A DNA stretch of 5,630 bases from Deltaproteobacteria bacterium (GCA_021737245.1 JAIPEI010000262.1:1-5630); one strand, 5' to 3'. Positions 1 through 5,412 are shown, counted from the first letter of the stretch. The notes: generated by a model not told the origin, from the sequence alone. Made by a program: numbers and translations.

Positions 1-228
1 GACCGTCCGGGTTTCGCAGGCCTCCCGGTAGGTGTCGATGGACATGCGGGTCAGCTGGGAGGGCAGAAACAGGAGGTCGTCGAAGCTCGGGAACCTCCGC
101 GGCGTTCCGCAGCCTCGAATGCGGTGCCTGCCGCTCTCCGCCTTGTCCTTGATCTCCGCTATGGTCTCCGGGGTCCAGACACCCCTCTGGACGTCCCTGG
201 CCTTGGGCTTCTTTGCTTCCTTGGTCAT
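1..228 (-). CDS. FMN-binding glutamate synthase domain protein (GltB2/GlxD/MgsC type), C-terminus outside window
   Basis: Translating leftwards from the ATG at 228-226 gives 76 codons with no stop before the window edge, so only the N-terminus is present. Residues 37-61 read I-R-G-C-G-T-P-R-R-F-P-S-F-D-D-L-L-F-L-P-S-Q-L-T-R in effect, the entry segment of stand-alone FMN-binding glutamate synthase proteins (R-x-R-G-F/C-G..., F-D-D-L-x-F-L-P). In the family this domain binds FMN and a [3Fe-4S] cluster and reduces 2-iminoglutarate made from 2-oxoglutarate and channelled ammonia; those residues lie beyond the window. The lysine-rich first 11 residues look unstructured. The start is fixed by a 4-bp ATGA overlap with the stop of the upstream GXGXG gene, which implies translational coupling; the Shine-Dalgarno is weak (AGG about 6 nt upstream). 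Family assignment is firm; the exact acceptor substrate is not known. Confidence 0.88.
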   Translation of the reverse strand, partial: MTKEAKKPKARDVQRGVWTPETIAEIKDKAESGRHRIRGCGTPRRFPSFDDLLFLPSQLTRMSIDTYREACETRTV

Positions 229-929
229 TTCGCCTGTACCCCCTTCTTGTGGCCGGGCGTGAAGAGCTTGTACTCGTGGCGGCCGTAGACCTTGGGCACG
301 ATGCTCCTGAAATCCTCCACGCCCCGCTCGATCCCGTACCTCGAAAAGAGGGACTCCAGGACCTTTTTCTCCCCGTCCTCGATGGGGACCACCTTCACAT
401 TGCCTCCCAGCTTGCTCTCCACGTCGGGGTCGAGGACGTGAATGACGCCGTTGTACATGGACTCCCCGATGCCTTCCCCCACCGTGCCGAGAACCACAAT
501 GCGGCCCCCCAGAGTCATCTTGCCCGTCCATCGGCCCACGTTGCCGCAGACGATCAGGTTTCCCCCCTTCATGCCGAACCCGGCCCGGCTCCCGCTGTTT
601 CCCCGGACCAGGACGGTGCCTCCCAGGATGGAGGGAGCGGCGTTGCTGCCCGTGTTCATCTCCACGATGATCTCGCCGGCGGACATGTTGTCGCCGGTGT
701 ACCACCCCGTGTTGCCCTGGATCACCAGGGTGGGTCCCTGGAGGAAGCCTCCTGTGTAGAACCCGGTGCTGCCGTGAAGGACGATCCGGCCGGCGCCCTT
801 CAGGGCGGTGGCGAAGTTGTGAATGGAGTGCGTGTTGACGACCTCGATCTCATCCTCGGTCTGGATCAGCTCCTTGAGCCGGCGATTGACCTCCGTGGAG
901 ATCATTCCCGCTAAGTCTAGACGGACCAT
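225..929 (-). CDS. GXGXG-motif beta-helix protein (GltB C-terminal domain, GltB3/GlxC/MgsB type)
   Basis: This 234-aa protein corresponds to the C-terminal right-handed beta-helix of the GltB large subunit, here a separate polypeptide. The middle carries regularly spaced glycine repeats: G53-S-T-G-F-Y-T-G60, G72-N-T-G-W-Y-T-G79, G110-N-S-G-S-R-A-G117, G129-N-V-G-R-W-T-G136 and G148-T-V-G-E-G-I-G155. In the family this domain has no catalytic residues and holds the amidotransferase and FMN domains together. Length agrees with stand-alone family members. The ATG at 929 lies 13 bp inside the end of the amidotransferase gene, with a GGGAGG about 9 nt upstream. A second Met at residue 9 has a poorer ribosome site, and starting there would cut into the conserved N-terminal helix. 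The stop overlaps the next start by 4 bp. No signal peptide or membrane segment is visible, so it is cytoplasmic. Confidence 0.93.
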   Translation of the reverse strand: MVRLDLAGMISTEVNRRLKELIQTEDEIEVVNTHSIHNFATALKGAGRIVLHGSTGFYTGGFLQGPTLVIQGNTGWYTGDNMSAGEIIVEMNTGSNAAPSILGGTVLVRGNSGSRAGFGMKGGNLIVCGNVGRWTGKMTLGGRIVVLGTVGEGIGESMYNGVIHVLDPDVESKLGGNVKVVPIEDGEKKVLESLFSRYGIERGVEDFRSIVPKVYGRHEYKLFTPGHKKGVQAK

Positions 930-1816
930 GTCATTACGCCTCCCGGTTCCATCTCCGTGGCATACACGTCGGAAACGATGGGGGTGAGACAGATCTGCTC
1001 CGAGCCGAAGAGCACGGTGTCCTCGTCCTTTTCAAAGTAGAGCATGGGTTTGATTCCGAGCCTGTCCCGGAGGGCCCCGACCTGCGCCGGCGTGCTCACG
1101 AGGAGGGTGAACACGCCGTCAAACTCGTCGAGGGCCAGGTGAAGGGCCTCTTCCAGGTCCATTCCCTTTTCCTTCATCTGGTATGCCAGGAAGTGCGCGG
1201 CCATCTCGGAATCGTTGTTCGTCTTGAAACGGACCCCCAGGGCCTCCAGCTTCCTTCGGGTGTTGAAGTAGTTGGTGAACTGCCCGTTGTGAACGATAGC
1301 CAGCTCCGGGTCGATGTAAGAGACGAACGGGTGGGCGAAGTTGATGTTCTCGACGCTTTCGGTGGCGAGCCGGACGTGCCCGATCCCGTGGGTGGCCTTC
1401 AACGGCGGTATTTTGTGGCGGACCTGGAGATCCTCCGCCGACCCCTGGTCCTTGAACACCGTAAGATGCTCTCCGATGGAGTGGACGCAGAGATCCGGGT
1501 GGGTGTCAATGTCCCAGTGAAGCATGAGCAGCTTGGCGGGCTCGACGTCGACCGCGGCCTCGTAAAACGTGAACACACCGCCTCCCTGGTAGATTCTCGA
1601 TTTCTTGATGCCGCCGTATCGGCTGATGATCTCCACCAGGTCCTTCTCGAACCCGGGGGCGGTCAGCGCGACCCGCACCTGCACGTCGTCCCGTATCTCA
1701 TAGACGGCGAACCCCGTGGCGTCCCTTCCCCGGTGCAGGAGCTCCTTGAGCATTCTCAGAAGATCTCCGCCGAGGTCGGGCGCCTGTCTGGCAATGATTC
1801 CTGCGATCCCGCACAC
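917..1816 (-). CDS. Class II glutamine amidotransferase, glutamate synthase type (GltB1/GlxB/MgsA)
   Basis: This 299-aa Ntn-hydrolase-fold glutaminase would release ammonia from glutamine and feed it to the FMN-binding synthase domain. It begins M-C-G-I-A-G; Cys2 is the expected nucleophile, exposed once the initiator Met is removed. Other family motifs are H-R-G-R-D-A-T-G (28-35), G-H-V-R-L-A-T with Arg149 (146-152), A-H-P-F (161-164), H-N-G with Asn177/Gly178 for the oxyanion hole (176-178) and N-D-S-E with Asp202 (201-204). The length is that of a glutaminase domain alone, with no sugar isomerase or phosphoribosyltransferase domain, which argues against GlmS, PurF or AsnB. The start is GTG, placed by GGGAGGAG at 1828-1821 and by the need for Cys at position 2. 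The gene overlaps the downstream GXGXG gene by 13 bp and lies about 40 nt downstream of the predicted sigma54 transcription start. Confidence 0.94.
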   Translation of the reverse strand: MCGIAGIIARQAPDLGGDLLRMLKELLHRGRDATGFAVYEIRDDVQVRVALTAPGFEKDLVEIISRYGGIKKSRIYQGGGVFTFYEAAVDVEPAKLLMLHWDIDTHPDLCVHSIGEHLTVFKDQGSAEDLQVRHKIPPLKATHGIGHVRLATESVENINFAHPFVSYIDPELAIVHNGQFTNYFNTRRKLEALGVRFKTNNDSEMAAHFLAYQMKEKGMDLEEALHLALDEFDGVFTLLVSTPAQVGALRDRLGIKPMLYFEKDEDTVLFGSEQICLTPIVSDVYATEMEPGGVMTWSV

Positions 1817-1820
1817 GATG

Positions 1821-1828
1821 CTCCTCCC
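1821..1828 (-). promoter_or_regulatory. Ribosome binding site deciding the GTG start of the amidotransferase gene
   Basis: GGGAGGAG on the minus strand lies 4 nt before the GTG at 1816-1814 and closely matches the anti-Shine-Dalgarno complement. It supports the non-ATG start, which is also required to place the catalytic cysteine second. Confidence 0.75.
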
Positions 1829-1866
1829 TGTGGTTCCGAATCATGATGCTGTCGCAAAAAGCCTCT

Positions 1867-1883
1867 AAGCAAGAGATCTGCCA
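1867..1883 (-). promoter_or_regulatory. Sigma54 (RpoN) -24/-12 promoter for the split glutamate synthase genes
   Basis: The minus strand reads TGGCAGATCTCTTGCTT. Compared with the sigma54 consensus TGGCACG-N4-TTGCW, the -24 element matches 5 of 7 and the -12 element 5 of 5. The invariant GG and GC are exactly 10 nt apart. The predicted start is near 1857, giving a leader of about 40 nt to the GTG at 1816, which has a strong ribosome site. It lies in the 158-bp gap after the ligase gene and points into nitrogen-assimilation genes, a classic setting for sigma54/NtrC-type control. I could not find a convincing NtrC-like enhancer dyad upstream, so the activator is unknown. Confidence 0.72.
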
Positions 1884-1974
1884 CTGTCATTTCAACAGGT
1901 TAAAGCGTTACCAGCGGCGGATGAACGGGTTTTTGCGAATCCGTCAATCATTCGTTGGAGCTTCCCCACCGGAG

Positions 1975-3309
1975 CTACAAGTGGTAGAAGTACTCGTTGA
2001 ACTCCCAGTCGGTCACGGCGATCCGGAATCGTTCCTCCTCGTTTCGTTTCAGTGCCAGGTAGTTTTGAACGATATGCGGACCGACGGCGTCGCACAGGTA
2101 CGAGTCTTTTTCGAGCGCCTCTATGGCGTCGCGGATGTAGAGAGGAACCGTCTCGTACTTTCCCGGCTCTTCTTCGTAGACGTCGCCCACGTAGTAGTCT
2201 CCAGGGTCCAGCTGATTGTCGATTCCGTCCAGGCAGGCGAGCAGCCCTACGGCGAGGGCGAGGTAAGGGTTGGCCGAGGCGCAGGGGGCCCGGTTTTCGA
2301 TCCGCGTGGCGCCTTTCCGTTCCTTGGGGACCCGGATGTAAGTGGTCCGGTTGTCCAGGCCCCAGGCCAGGTAGTAAGGAGCGAAGTTGTTCAGCTGGAA
2401 CCGCTTGTAGGAGTTGATGGTCGGCGCGAAGAAGAGGGTCATGCCCTTGGCGTGGGCCATCTGCCCGGCGATGCACTGCCGCATGAGCTCGGACATCTGC
2501 TCGGGCCCGTCCGGGTCGAAGAACAGGTTGTCACCGTTCACAGGGTCCTCCATGGAGAAGTGCAAATGGTGCCCGCTGCCGCCCATCACGTCCTTCGGGC
2601 GGCCCATGAAGGTGATGTGAAGGTCGTTCATGTGTCCGAACTCCTTGCACACGGTCTTGAAGGTAAATGCCTGGTCCGCCATCTTCAGGGCGGGACCGTG
2701 ACGCCAGTTGATCTCGTACTGCCCCTGGAAAAACTCATGGTTGATGTAGAGCACGTCGATGCCCATCTCCAGGAGGATGTTCTGCAGGTTGCGGAGCATG
2801 TCCAGGGGGTCCACCCTGGGCCCGGTGGTGTAGACGTTGCTGGGCTTGTCGCAATAGTAGAGAAAGGCGTCCCCCTCCTGCCGGAAGGCGAAGAACTCGA
2901 GCTCGGTAGCCGCCACCGGGGTGAGGTTCCTTTCCTTGAACTTCTCCATTACGTTCTTGAGCAGCCATCTGGGGGCGTAGGGAAAGGGCTTCCCGTCCGC
3001 GTAGATGTCGCCGATGAACCGGGCCGTAGCCGTCTGGTAGGGCATGATGGTGAAGGTTTCCGGATCCGGGATGATGGTCATGTCCTCGTAGTTCACCGCG
3101 TCGGCCGTGCCGGTGCCCGGGGGGATGTTGTAGGCCAGGTCCAGCGAAAAGGTGGGCTTGGCGCAGTTGATCCCTTCCTCGAGGACCTCGTCCAGTCGGC
3201 TCGCCGGCACGATTTTCCCACGGTTGACGCCGTGAAGGTCCGGAAAGTCGATTCTCAGGGTGTCGATCCCATGCTCCTTGATTTTTACCTCGATCTCCTT
3301 CTTGTCCAT
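1975..3309 (-). CDS. glnA: Glutamine synthetase family ligase (GlnA-like, 444 aa)
   Basis: This ATP-dependent gamma-glutamyl:ammonia (or amine) ligase shows the family's ordered motifs. The N-terminal beta-grasp has D-F-P-D-L-H-G-V-N-R-G-K (21-32). The catalytic domain has the metal ligands E-L-E (136-138), E192 and E199 in H-E-F-F-Q-G-Q-Y-E-I, the G-S-G-H-H-L-H loop (244-250), N-S-Y-K-R (299-303), W-G-x-D-N-R (316-321), R-I-E-N-R (336-340) and A-N-P-Y-L-A (346-351). The classical F-D-G-S-S motif of type I enzymes is not seen; the equivalent region is T-F-S-L-D-L (53-58). The N-L-Y-D-L-P adenylylation motif is also absent, with D-V-Y-E-E-E (376-381) nearby instead. A longer frame could begin at 3357, but the ATG at 3309 has GGGAGG 5 nt upstream and gives the usual family length. 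The gene stands alone between two control regions. It could be a true glutamine synthetase or a PuuA/GmaS-like gamma-glutamyl-amine ligase; the symbol records family only. Confidence 0.9.
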   Translation of the reverse strand: MDKKEIEVKIKEHGIDTLRIDFPDLHGVNRGKIVPASRLDEVLEEGINCAKPTFSLDLAYNIPPGTGTADAVNYEDMTIIPDPETFTIMPYQTATARFIGDIYADGKPFPYAPRWLLKNVMEKFKERNLTPVAATELEFFAFRQEGDAFLYYCDKPSNVYTTGPRVDPLDMLRNLQNILLEMGIDVLYINHEFFQGQYEINWRHGPALKMADQAFTFKTVCKEFGHMNDLHITFMGRPKDVMGGSGHHLHFSMEDPVNGDNLFFDPDGPEQMSELMRQCIAGQMAHAKGMTLFFAPTINSYKRFQLNNFAPYYLAWGLDNRTTYIRVPKERKGATRIENRAPCASANPYLALAVGLLACLDGIDNQLDPGDYYVGDVYEEEPGKYETVPLYIRDAIEALEKDSYLCDAVGPHIVQNYLALKRNEEERFRIAVTDWEFNEYFYHL

Positions 3310-3314
3310 GAGCG

Positions 3315-3320
3315 CCTCCC
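3315..3320 (-). promoter_or_regulatory. Ribosome binding site deciding the ligase start at 3309
   Basis: GGGAGG on the minus strand sits 5 nt before ATG 3309-3307. The in-frame ATG at 3357 has no comparable purine run and would add 16 residues with no family counterpart. The shorter start is therefore preferred. Confidence 0.75.
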
Positions 3321-3338
3321 TTCCGGCCGAAAGACGTG

Positions 3339-3358
3339 AATGAAACTCAGATTTCATT
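3339..3358 (-). promoter_or_regulatory. Leader hairpin upstream of the ligase gene
   Basis: AATGAAA and TTTCATT form a perfect 7-bp stem around a 6-nt loop. It lies between the predicted transcription start (near 3365) and the ribosome site, so it would form at the very 5' end of the mRNA. It could protect the transcript or be a protein site. No U-run follows, so it is not a terminator. Confidence 0.4.
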
Positions 3359-3371
3359 GCGCCGTCAGAAT

Positions 3372-3400
3372 TGAATAGTGAATTACAGAAATTCTGTCAA
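3372..3400 (-). promoter_or_regulatory. Sigma70-type promoter P1 for the ligase gene
   Basis: A perfect TTGACA -35 box (3400-3395) is followed by a 17-nt spacer and TATTCA (3377-3372), a poor -10 matching TATAAT at three positions. The predicted start is near 3365, giving a leader of about 55 nt. The good -35, weak -10 and palindrome in the spacer suggest regulated rather than constitutive use. Confidence 0.5.
3385..3397. promoter_or_regulatory. 13-bp perfect palindrome in the P1 spacer, candidate operator
   Basis: ACAGAA-A-TTCTGT is a perfect 6-bp inverted repeat with one central base. It overlaps the last three bases of the P1 -35 box and the spacer, where a bound repressor would block RNA polymerase. 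The cognate regulator is not recognised. Confidence 0.4.
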
Positions 3401-3407
3401 GCCAAAT

Positions 3408-3435
3408 CTTATATCAATTGAGTATGAATGGTCGA
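3408..3435 (-). promoter_or_regulatory. Possible second sigma70-type promoter P2
   Basis: TATAAG (3413-3408) matches the -10 consensus at 5 of 6 positions and is preceded, after 16 nt, by TCGACC (3435-3430), which matches the -35 at 4 of 6. The predicted start is near 3401. AT-rich DNA gives such matches by chance, so this is tentative. Confidence 0.3.
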
Positions 3436-3443
3436 TTTTGAAT

Positions 3444-3459
3444 TGTGACAAAAATCACT
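3444..3459. promoter_or_regulatory. Crp/Fnr-superfamily type binding site
   Basis: The plus strand reads TGTGA-CAAAAA-TCACT, giving the GTGA-N6-TCAC core of Crp/Fnr-superfamily operators. It extends to TTGTGA-N6-TCACTA, close to the TTGTGA-N6-TCACAA form described for HcpR in sulfate reducers. The centre lies about 50 bp upstream of the P2 start and about 86 bp upstream of the P1 start. The regulator is an inference; Crp, Fnr and HcpR types cannot be told apart here. Confidence 0.45.
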
Positions 3460-3525
3460 AGCAATCTCGGTGGGATAATAATGGTACGGAGCTGTTGCGG
3501 TGTTGTTGCAGTGTGGGTGAAAACA

Positions 3526-3541
3526 TGTAATATCCATTACA
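3526..3541. repeat. Short inverted repeat TGTAAT-N4-ATTACA
   Basis: This is a perfect 6-bp inverted repeat with a 4-nt centre, near the upstream edge of the AT-rich control region. It could be a second regulator site or a weak hairpin; no function can be assigned. Confidence 0.3.
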
Positions 3542-3572
3542 TTTGCTTGTGGATTCCGGTGCTGGAACGGGG

Positions 3573-3593
3573 AAAACCCCCTCAACCGGGGGG
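3573..3593 (-). terminator. Weak Rho-independent terminator candidate after the ferredoxin gene
   Basis: On the minus strand CCCCC-GGTTGA-GGGGG is followed at once by TTTT, a GC stem with a short U-run about 75 nt after the ferredoxin stop. The same G-run can also pair with the CCCC beyond the U-run, an alternative fold that would compete. The U-run is short, so efficiency is uncertain. Confidence 0.4.
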
Positions 3594-3639
3594 CCTCCGC
3601 CCCAAGGGGAAGACGGCTGGGCCGCCTCCAGCGTCAACG

Positions 3640-3656
3640 TTCGGATCGGTTCCGAA
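3640..3656 (-). repeat. Hairpin just downstream of the ferredoxin stop codon
   Basis: TTCGGA and TCCGAA form a 6-bp stem with a 5-nt loop, beginning 10 nt after the ferredoxin gene. No U-tract follows. It may be a 3'-end stabilising structure or part of a compound terminator with the hairpin at 3573-3593. Confidence 0.35.
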
Positions 3657-3666
3657 TCCCCCTGCA

Positions 3667-3966
3667 TCACTCCCGCTCCATGCGAACGGCCCCTTTCGGG
3701 CAGACGAACGCGCAGATGCCGCAACCCTTGCAGAATGCGTAGTCGATCTCGATTCGACCGCTCTCCGGATCTCTCGTGATGCACAGGTCGGGGCAGAGCA
3801 TGCGGCAAAGGTCACAGCTATCGCACGCACGGAGAGCCAGGCAGCGCGAAGCCGCCCTTACGGCGTCAGCCTCGGTCCAGAGGGAAACCGCCTTTTTCGG
3901 CCCGTGATCTTGGCGTTTCTCCGGCAGGCACGGGTTGACGGGAGACCTTTGAAATCGCGGAGTCAC
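3667..3966 (-). CDS. 2x[4Fe-4S] ferredoxin, electron-transfer subunit
   Basis: This 99-aa protein has two complete C-x2-C-x2-C-x3-C-P motifs: C48, C51, C54, C58 and C79, C82, C85, C89. They predict two low-potential [4Fe-4S] clusters in a bacterial ferredoxin fold. Extra cysteines at 42 and 62 are not part of the motifs. The first 40 residues are a basic, poorly conserved-looking extension. The overall form resembles delta subunits (PorD/KorD) of 2-oxoacid:ferredoxin oxidoreductases and the ferredoxin partners of GltD-like flavoproteins. The GTG start at 3966-3964 overlaps the upstream stop by GTGA and has a G-rich ribosome site 6 nt before it, so the two proteins are probably made together. 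A later start would still leave both cluster motifs intact. Confidence 0.88.
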   Translation of the reverse strand: MTPRFQRSPVNPCLPEKRQDHGPKKAVSLWTEADAVRAASRCLALRACDSCDLCRMLCPDLCITRDPESGRIEIDYAFCKGCGICAFVCPKGAVRMERE

Positions 3967-5360
3967 AGCGAGCCCCCCCTTCGAAGAAACTCGTGCACGG
4001 CCCGGGCGGCACGCCTGCCGCAGGCCATGGCCTCCACCACGGAGCCGGGCCCGTTAAGGAAGTCCCCGGCGGCAAAGATTCCGGCAAGGCCCGTCTCTCC
4101 GCTCTCGGGGTCGAGCCGGAACCGGGCGGCGTGCTCCTTGCCCAGCGCCTCCAGGATCCGTGGGAGGTCGGGAGCCTGCCCCAAGGCGGTGATCAGGGCG
4201 TCACCCGCGATCTCGTGCCCGGTGCCCGGCACCGGGACGGGCCTGGGACGCGCGCCGGATTCCGCCTCCCCAAGCCGGGTTCGAACGCACTCCAACCCCT
4301 GCATGCGGCCGTCCCTGTCCACGATCACCCTCACCGGCGCCGTGAGAAAACAGAAGGCCACCCCTTCCGCTGCAGCCTCCTCCACCTCCTGCGGGTCGGC
4401 CGGCATGTCGCGGCGTTCCCGGCGGTAGACCACGAGAACCTCGCTTCCGAGCCTGCGCGCGGTGCGGGCCGCATCCATGGCCGCACTTCCTCCGCCGACC
4501 ACCAGGACCCGCCCGCCCAAGGGACGGTCGTCTCCTGCATGGACCCGCCGAAGAAAGGCGAGGCTGTCCACGACACCTTGACTGTCCTCGCCGGGGATCT
4601 CCAGGGCGAGGCTTCTTGTCGCGCCTGCAGCCAGGAGCAGGGCGCGTATGCCCTCCTCCCGAAGGTCCCCCAGGCCGACGTCCTTCCCGAACCGGAGACC
4701 GGCTCGAAGCTCCACGCCCATCTCAAGGATGGCTTGTATGTCGGTCTCCAGGGCCTCCCGGGGCAGCCGGAACGGGGGAACGGCCCAGGCGAGCATGCCT
4801 CCGGGCCGATTGTGGGACTCGATGAGCATGGATCGAAAGCCGCTGCGGGCAAGGTCGTGGGCCGCTGTGAGCCCTGCGGGGCCGGATCCGACGACGGCGA
4901 CCAAAGGACCGCCCCCGACCGCCGCGATCGGCGTTCTACGGCCTCCAAGGGCGGCAAACGCCTTGAGGGTCCGAATGGGCACGGCATCGTGGATGCGGCT
5001 TCGGGTGCAGGCCGCCTCGCAGGGCCGGGTGCACACGTGCCCGCACACCGCCGGAAGGGGATTGTCCTCGAGGATGCGATCCAGGGCCTCCTGGATCCGC
5101 CCTTCGGCGAGGAGGCGCAGGTAACCCGGCACGTCCTGGCCCAGGGGGCAGGCGGCGCGGCAGGGCGGGTCCTGTGCCGGGGAGCCCGGCACGGGGAGGG
5201 CGAACGAACCCGCGCCCCGGTAGACCCTTCCGCGCAGGCTGTCCGGCCCGTCGCGCACCTCGACCACCCGCTCCGCCGGACAGCCGTGAAAACAGACCGC
5301 GCAGGCGCCGCAGATCCCGTGGTCCACCACGGGCCGATGGGTGCGTCCCTCAACCCCCAT
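3963..5360 (-). CDS. gltD: GltD-like NAD(P)/FAD oxidoreductase with extra N-terminal iron-sulfur motif
   Basis: This 465-aa flavoprotein is related to the glutamate synthase small subunit and moves electrons between NAD(P)H, FAD and iron-sulfur clusters. An N-terminal extension has C17-x2-C20-x2-C23-x3-C27-P. It is followed by the GltD-type cysteine domain, C67 and C71, then C106, C110, C114 and C118 in C-G-H-V-C-T-R-P-C-E-A-A-C. The FAD-binding G-S-G-P-A-G is at 158-163, R-P-G-G-M-L at 185-190, and the NAD(P)-binding G-G-G-S-A-A near 289-294 is followed by V-Y-R-R (311-314). The closing FAD motif G-I-F-A-A-G-D is at 427-433. The ATG at 5360 has a G-rich ribosome site and no better alternative. 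The protein could serve the split glutamate synthase encoded downstream, or give the upstream 2-oxoacid oxidoreductase a link to NAD(P). The gene looks more GC-rich than the ligase gene. Confidence 0.9.
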   Translation of the reverse strand: MGVEGRTHRPVVDHGICGACAVCFHGCPAERVVEVRDGPDSLRGRVYRGAGSFALPVPGSPAQDPPCRAACPLGQDVPGYLRLLAEGRIQEALDRILEDNPLPAVCGHVCTRPCEAACTRSRIHDAVPIRTLKAFAALGGRRTPIAAVGGGPLVAVVGSGPAGLTAAHDLARSGFRSMLIESHNRPGGMLAWAVPPFRLPREALETDIQAILEMGVELRAGLRFGKDVGLGDLREEGIRALLLAAGATRSLALEIPGEDSQGVVDSLAFLRRVHAGDDRPLGGRVLVVGGGSAAMDAARTARRLGSEVLVVYRRERRDMPADPQEVEEAAAEGVAFCFLTAPVRVIVDRDGRMQGLECVRTRLGEAESGARPRPVPVPGTGHEIAGDALITALGQAPDLPRILEALGKEHAARFRLDPESGETGLAGIFAAGDFLNGPGSVVEAMACGRRAARAVHEFLRRGGSL

Positions 5361-5374
5361 GAATCCCCGCCCCT

Positions 5375-5391
5375 CTTGAGATCACCTCAAG
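5375..5391. repeat. Inverted repeat just upstream of the GltD-like gene
   Basis: CTTGAG and CTCAAG form a perfect 6-bp inverted repeat with a 5-nt centre, in the 60-nt gap between the oxidoreductase gamma-subunit gene and the GltD-like gene. In RNA the hairpin would end only a few bases before the G-rich ribosome site. No U-tract follows, so it is more likely a translational or processing element, or a protein site, than a terminator. Confidence 0.4.
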
Positions 5392-5412
5392 TTTCGACAA
5401 AGTCCGGTTTTC

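Larger units (their letters stand above)
3310..3666. other. Gene-free control region between ferredoxin and ligase genes
   Basis: No credible gene lies in these 357 bases. The part next to the ferredoxin gene (about 3560-3666) is GC-rich and holds two hairpins that may end the upstream transcript. The part from about 3340 to 3545 is markedly AT-rich compared with everything around it and contains several short perfect or near-perfect inverted repeats plus two sigma70-like promoters aimed at the ligase gene. No tRNA or riboswitch architecture was recognised. Confidence 0.8.

Noticed and set aside
213..914. Plus-strand open frame of 233 codons opposite the GXGXG gene
   Set aside because: The minus strand carries repeated G-x-x-G-x-x-x-G motifs of a known domain, so the plus frame is a shadow.
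1856..1876. Terminator-like hairpin (TCTCT/AGAGG) followed by five Ts before the amidotransferase gene
   Set aside because: The stem is only four pairs plus a G-U. The same bases form the -12 element and start region of a much better matched sigma54 promoter.
1843..3339. Plus-strand open frame of 498 codons
   Set aside because: It lies antisense to the ligase gene, which has clear glutamine synthetase motifs. Its valine- and leucine-rich, low-motif translation is typical of a reverse-strand shadow in GC-rich DNA.
3310..3357. Longer ligase start at 3357
   Set aside because: There is no ribosome site, the added residues have no family counterpart and they overlap the leader hairpin. The ATG at 3309 has GGGAGG at ideal distance.
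3620..3640. GG-N10-GC spacing resembling a sigma54 promoter after the ferredoxin gene
   Set aside because: Only the GG/GC spacing matches; the TGGCAC and TTGC contexts are absent and the DNA is GC-rich, so chance is likely.
3445..4428. Plus-strand open frame of 327 codons
   Set aside because: It runs through the control region and opposite the ferredoxin and GltD-like genes. The translation has no recognisable domain and no ribosome site was seen.
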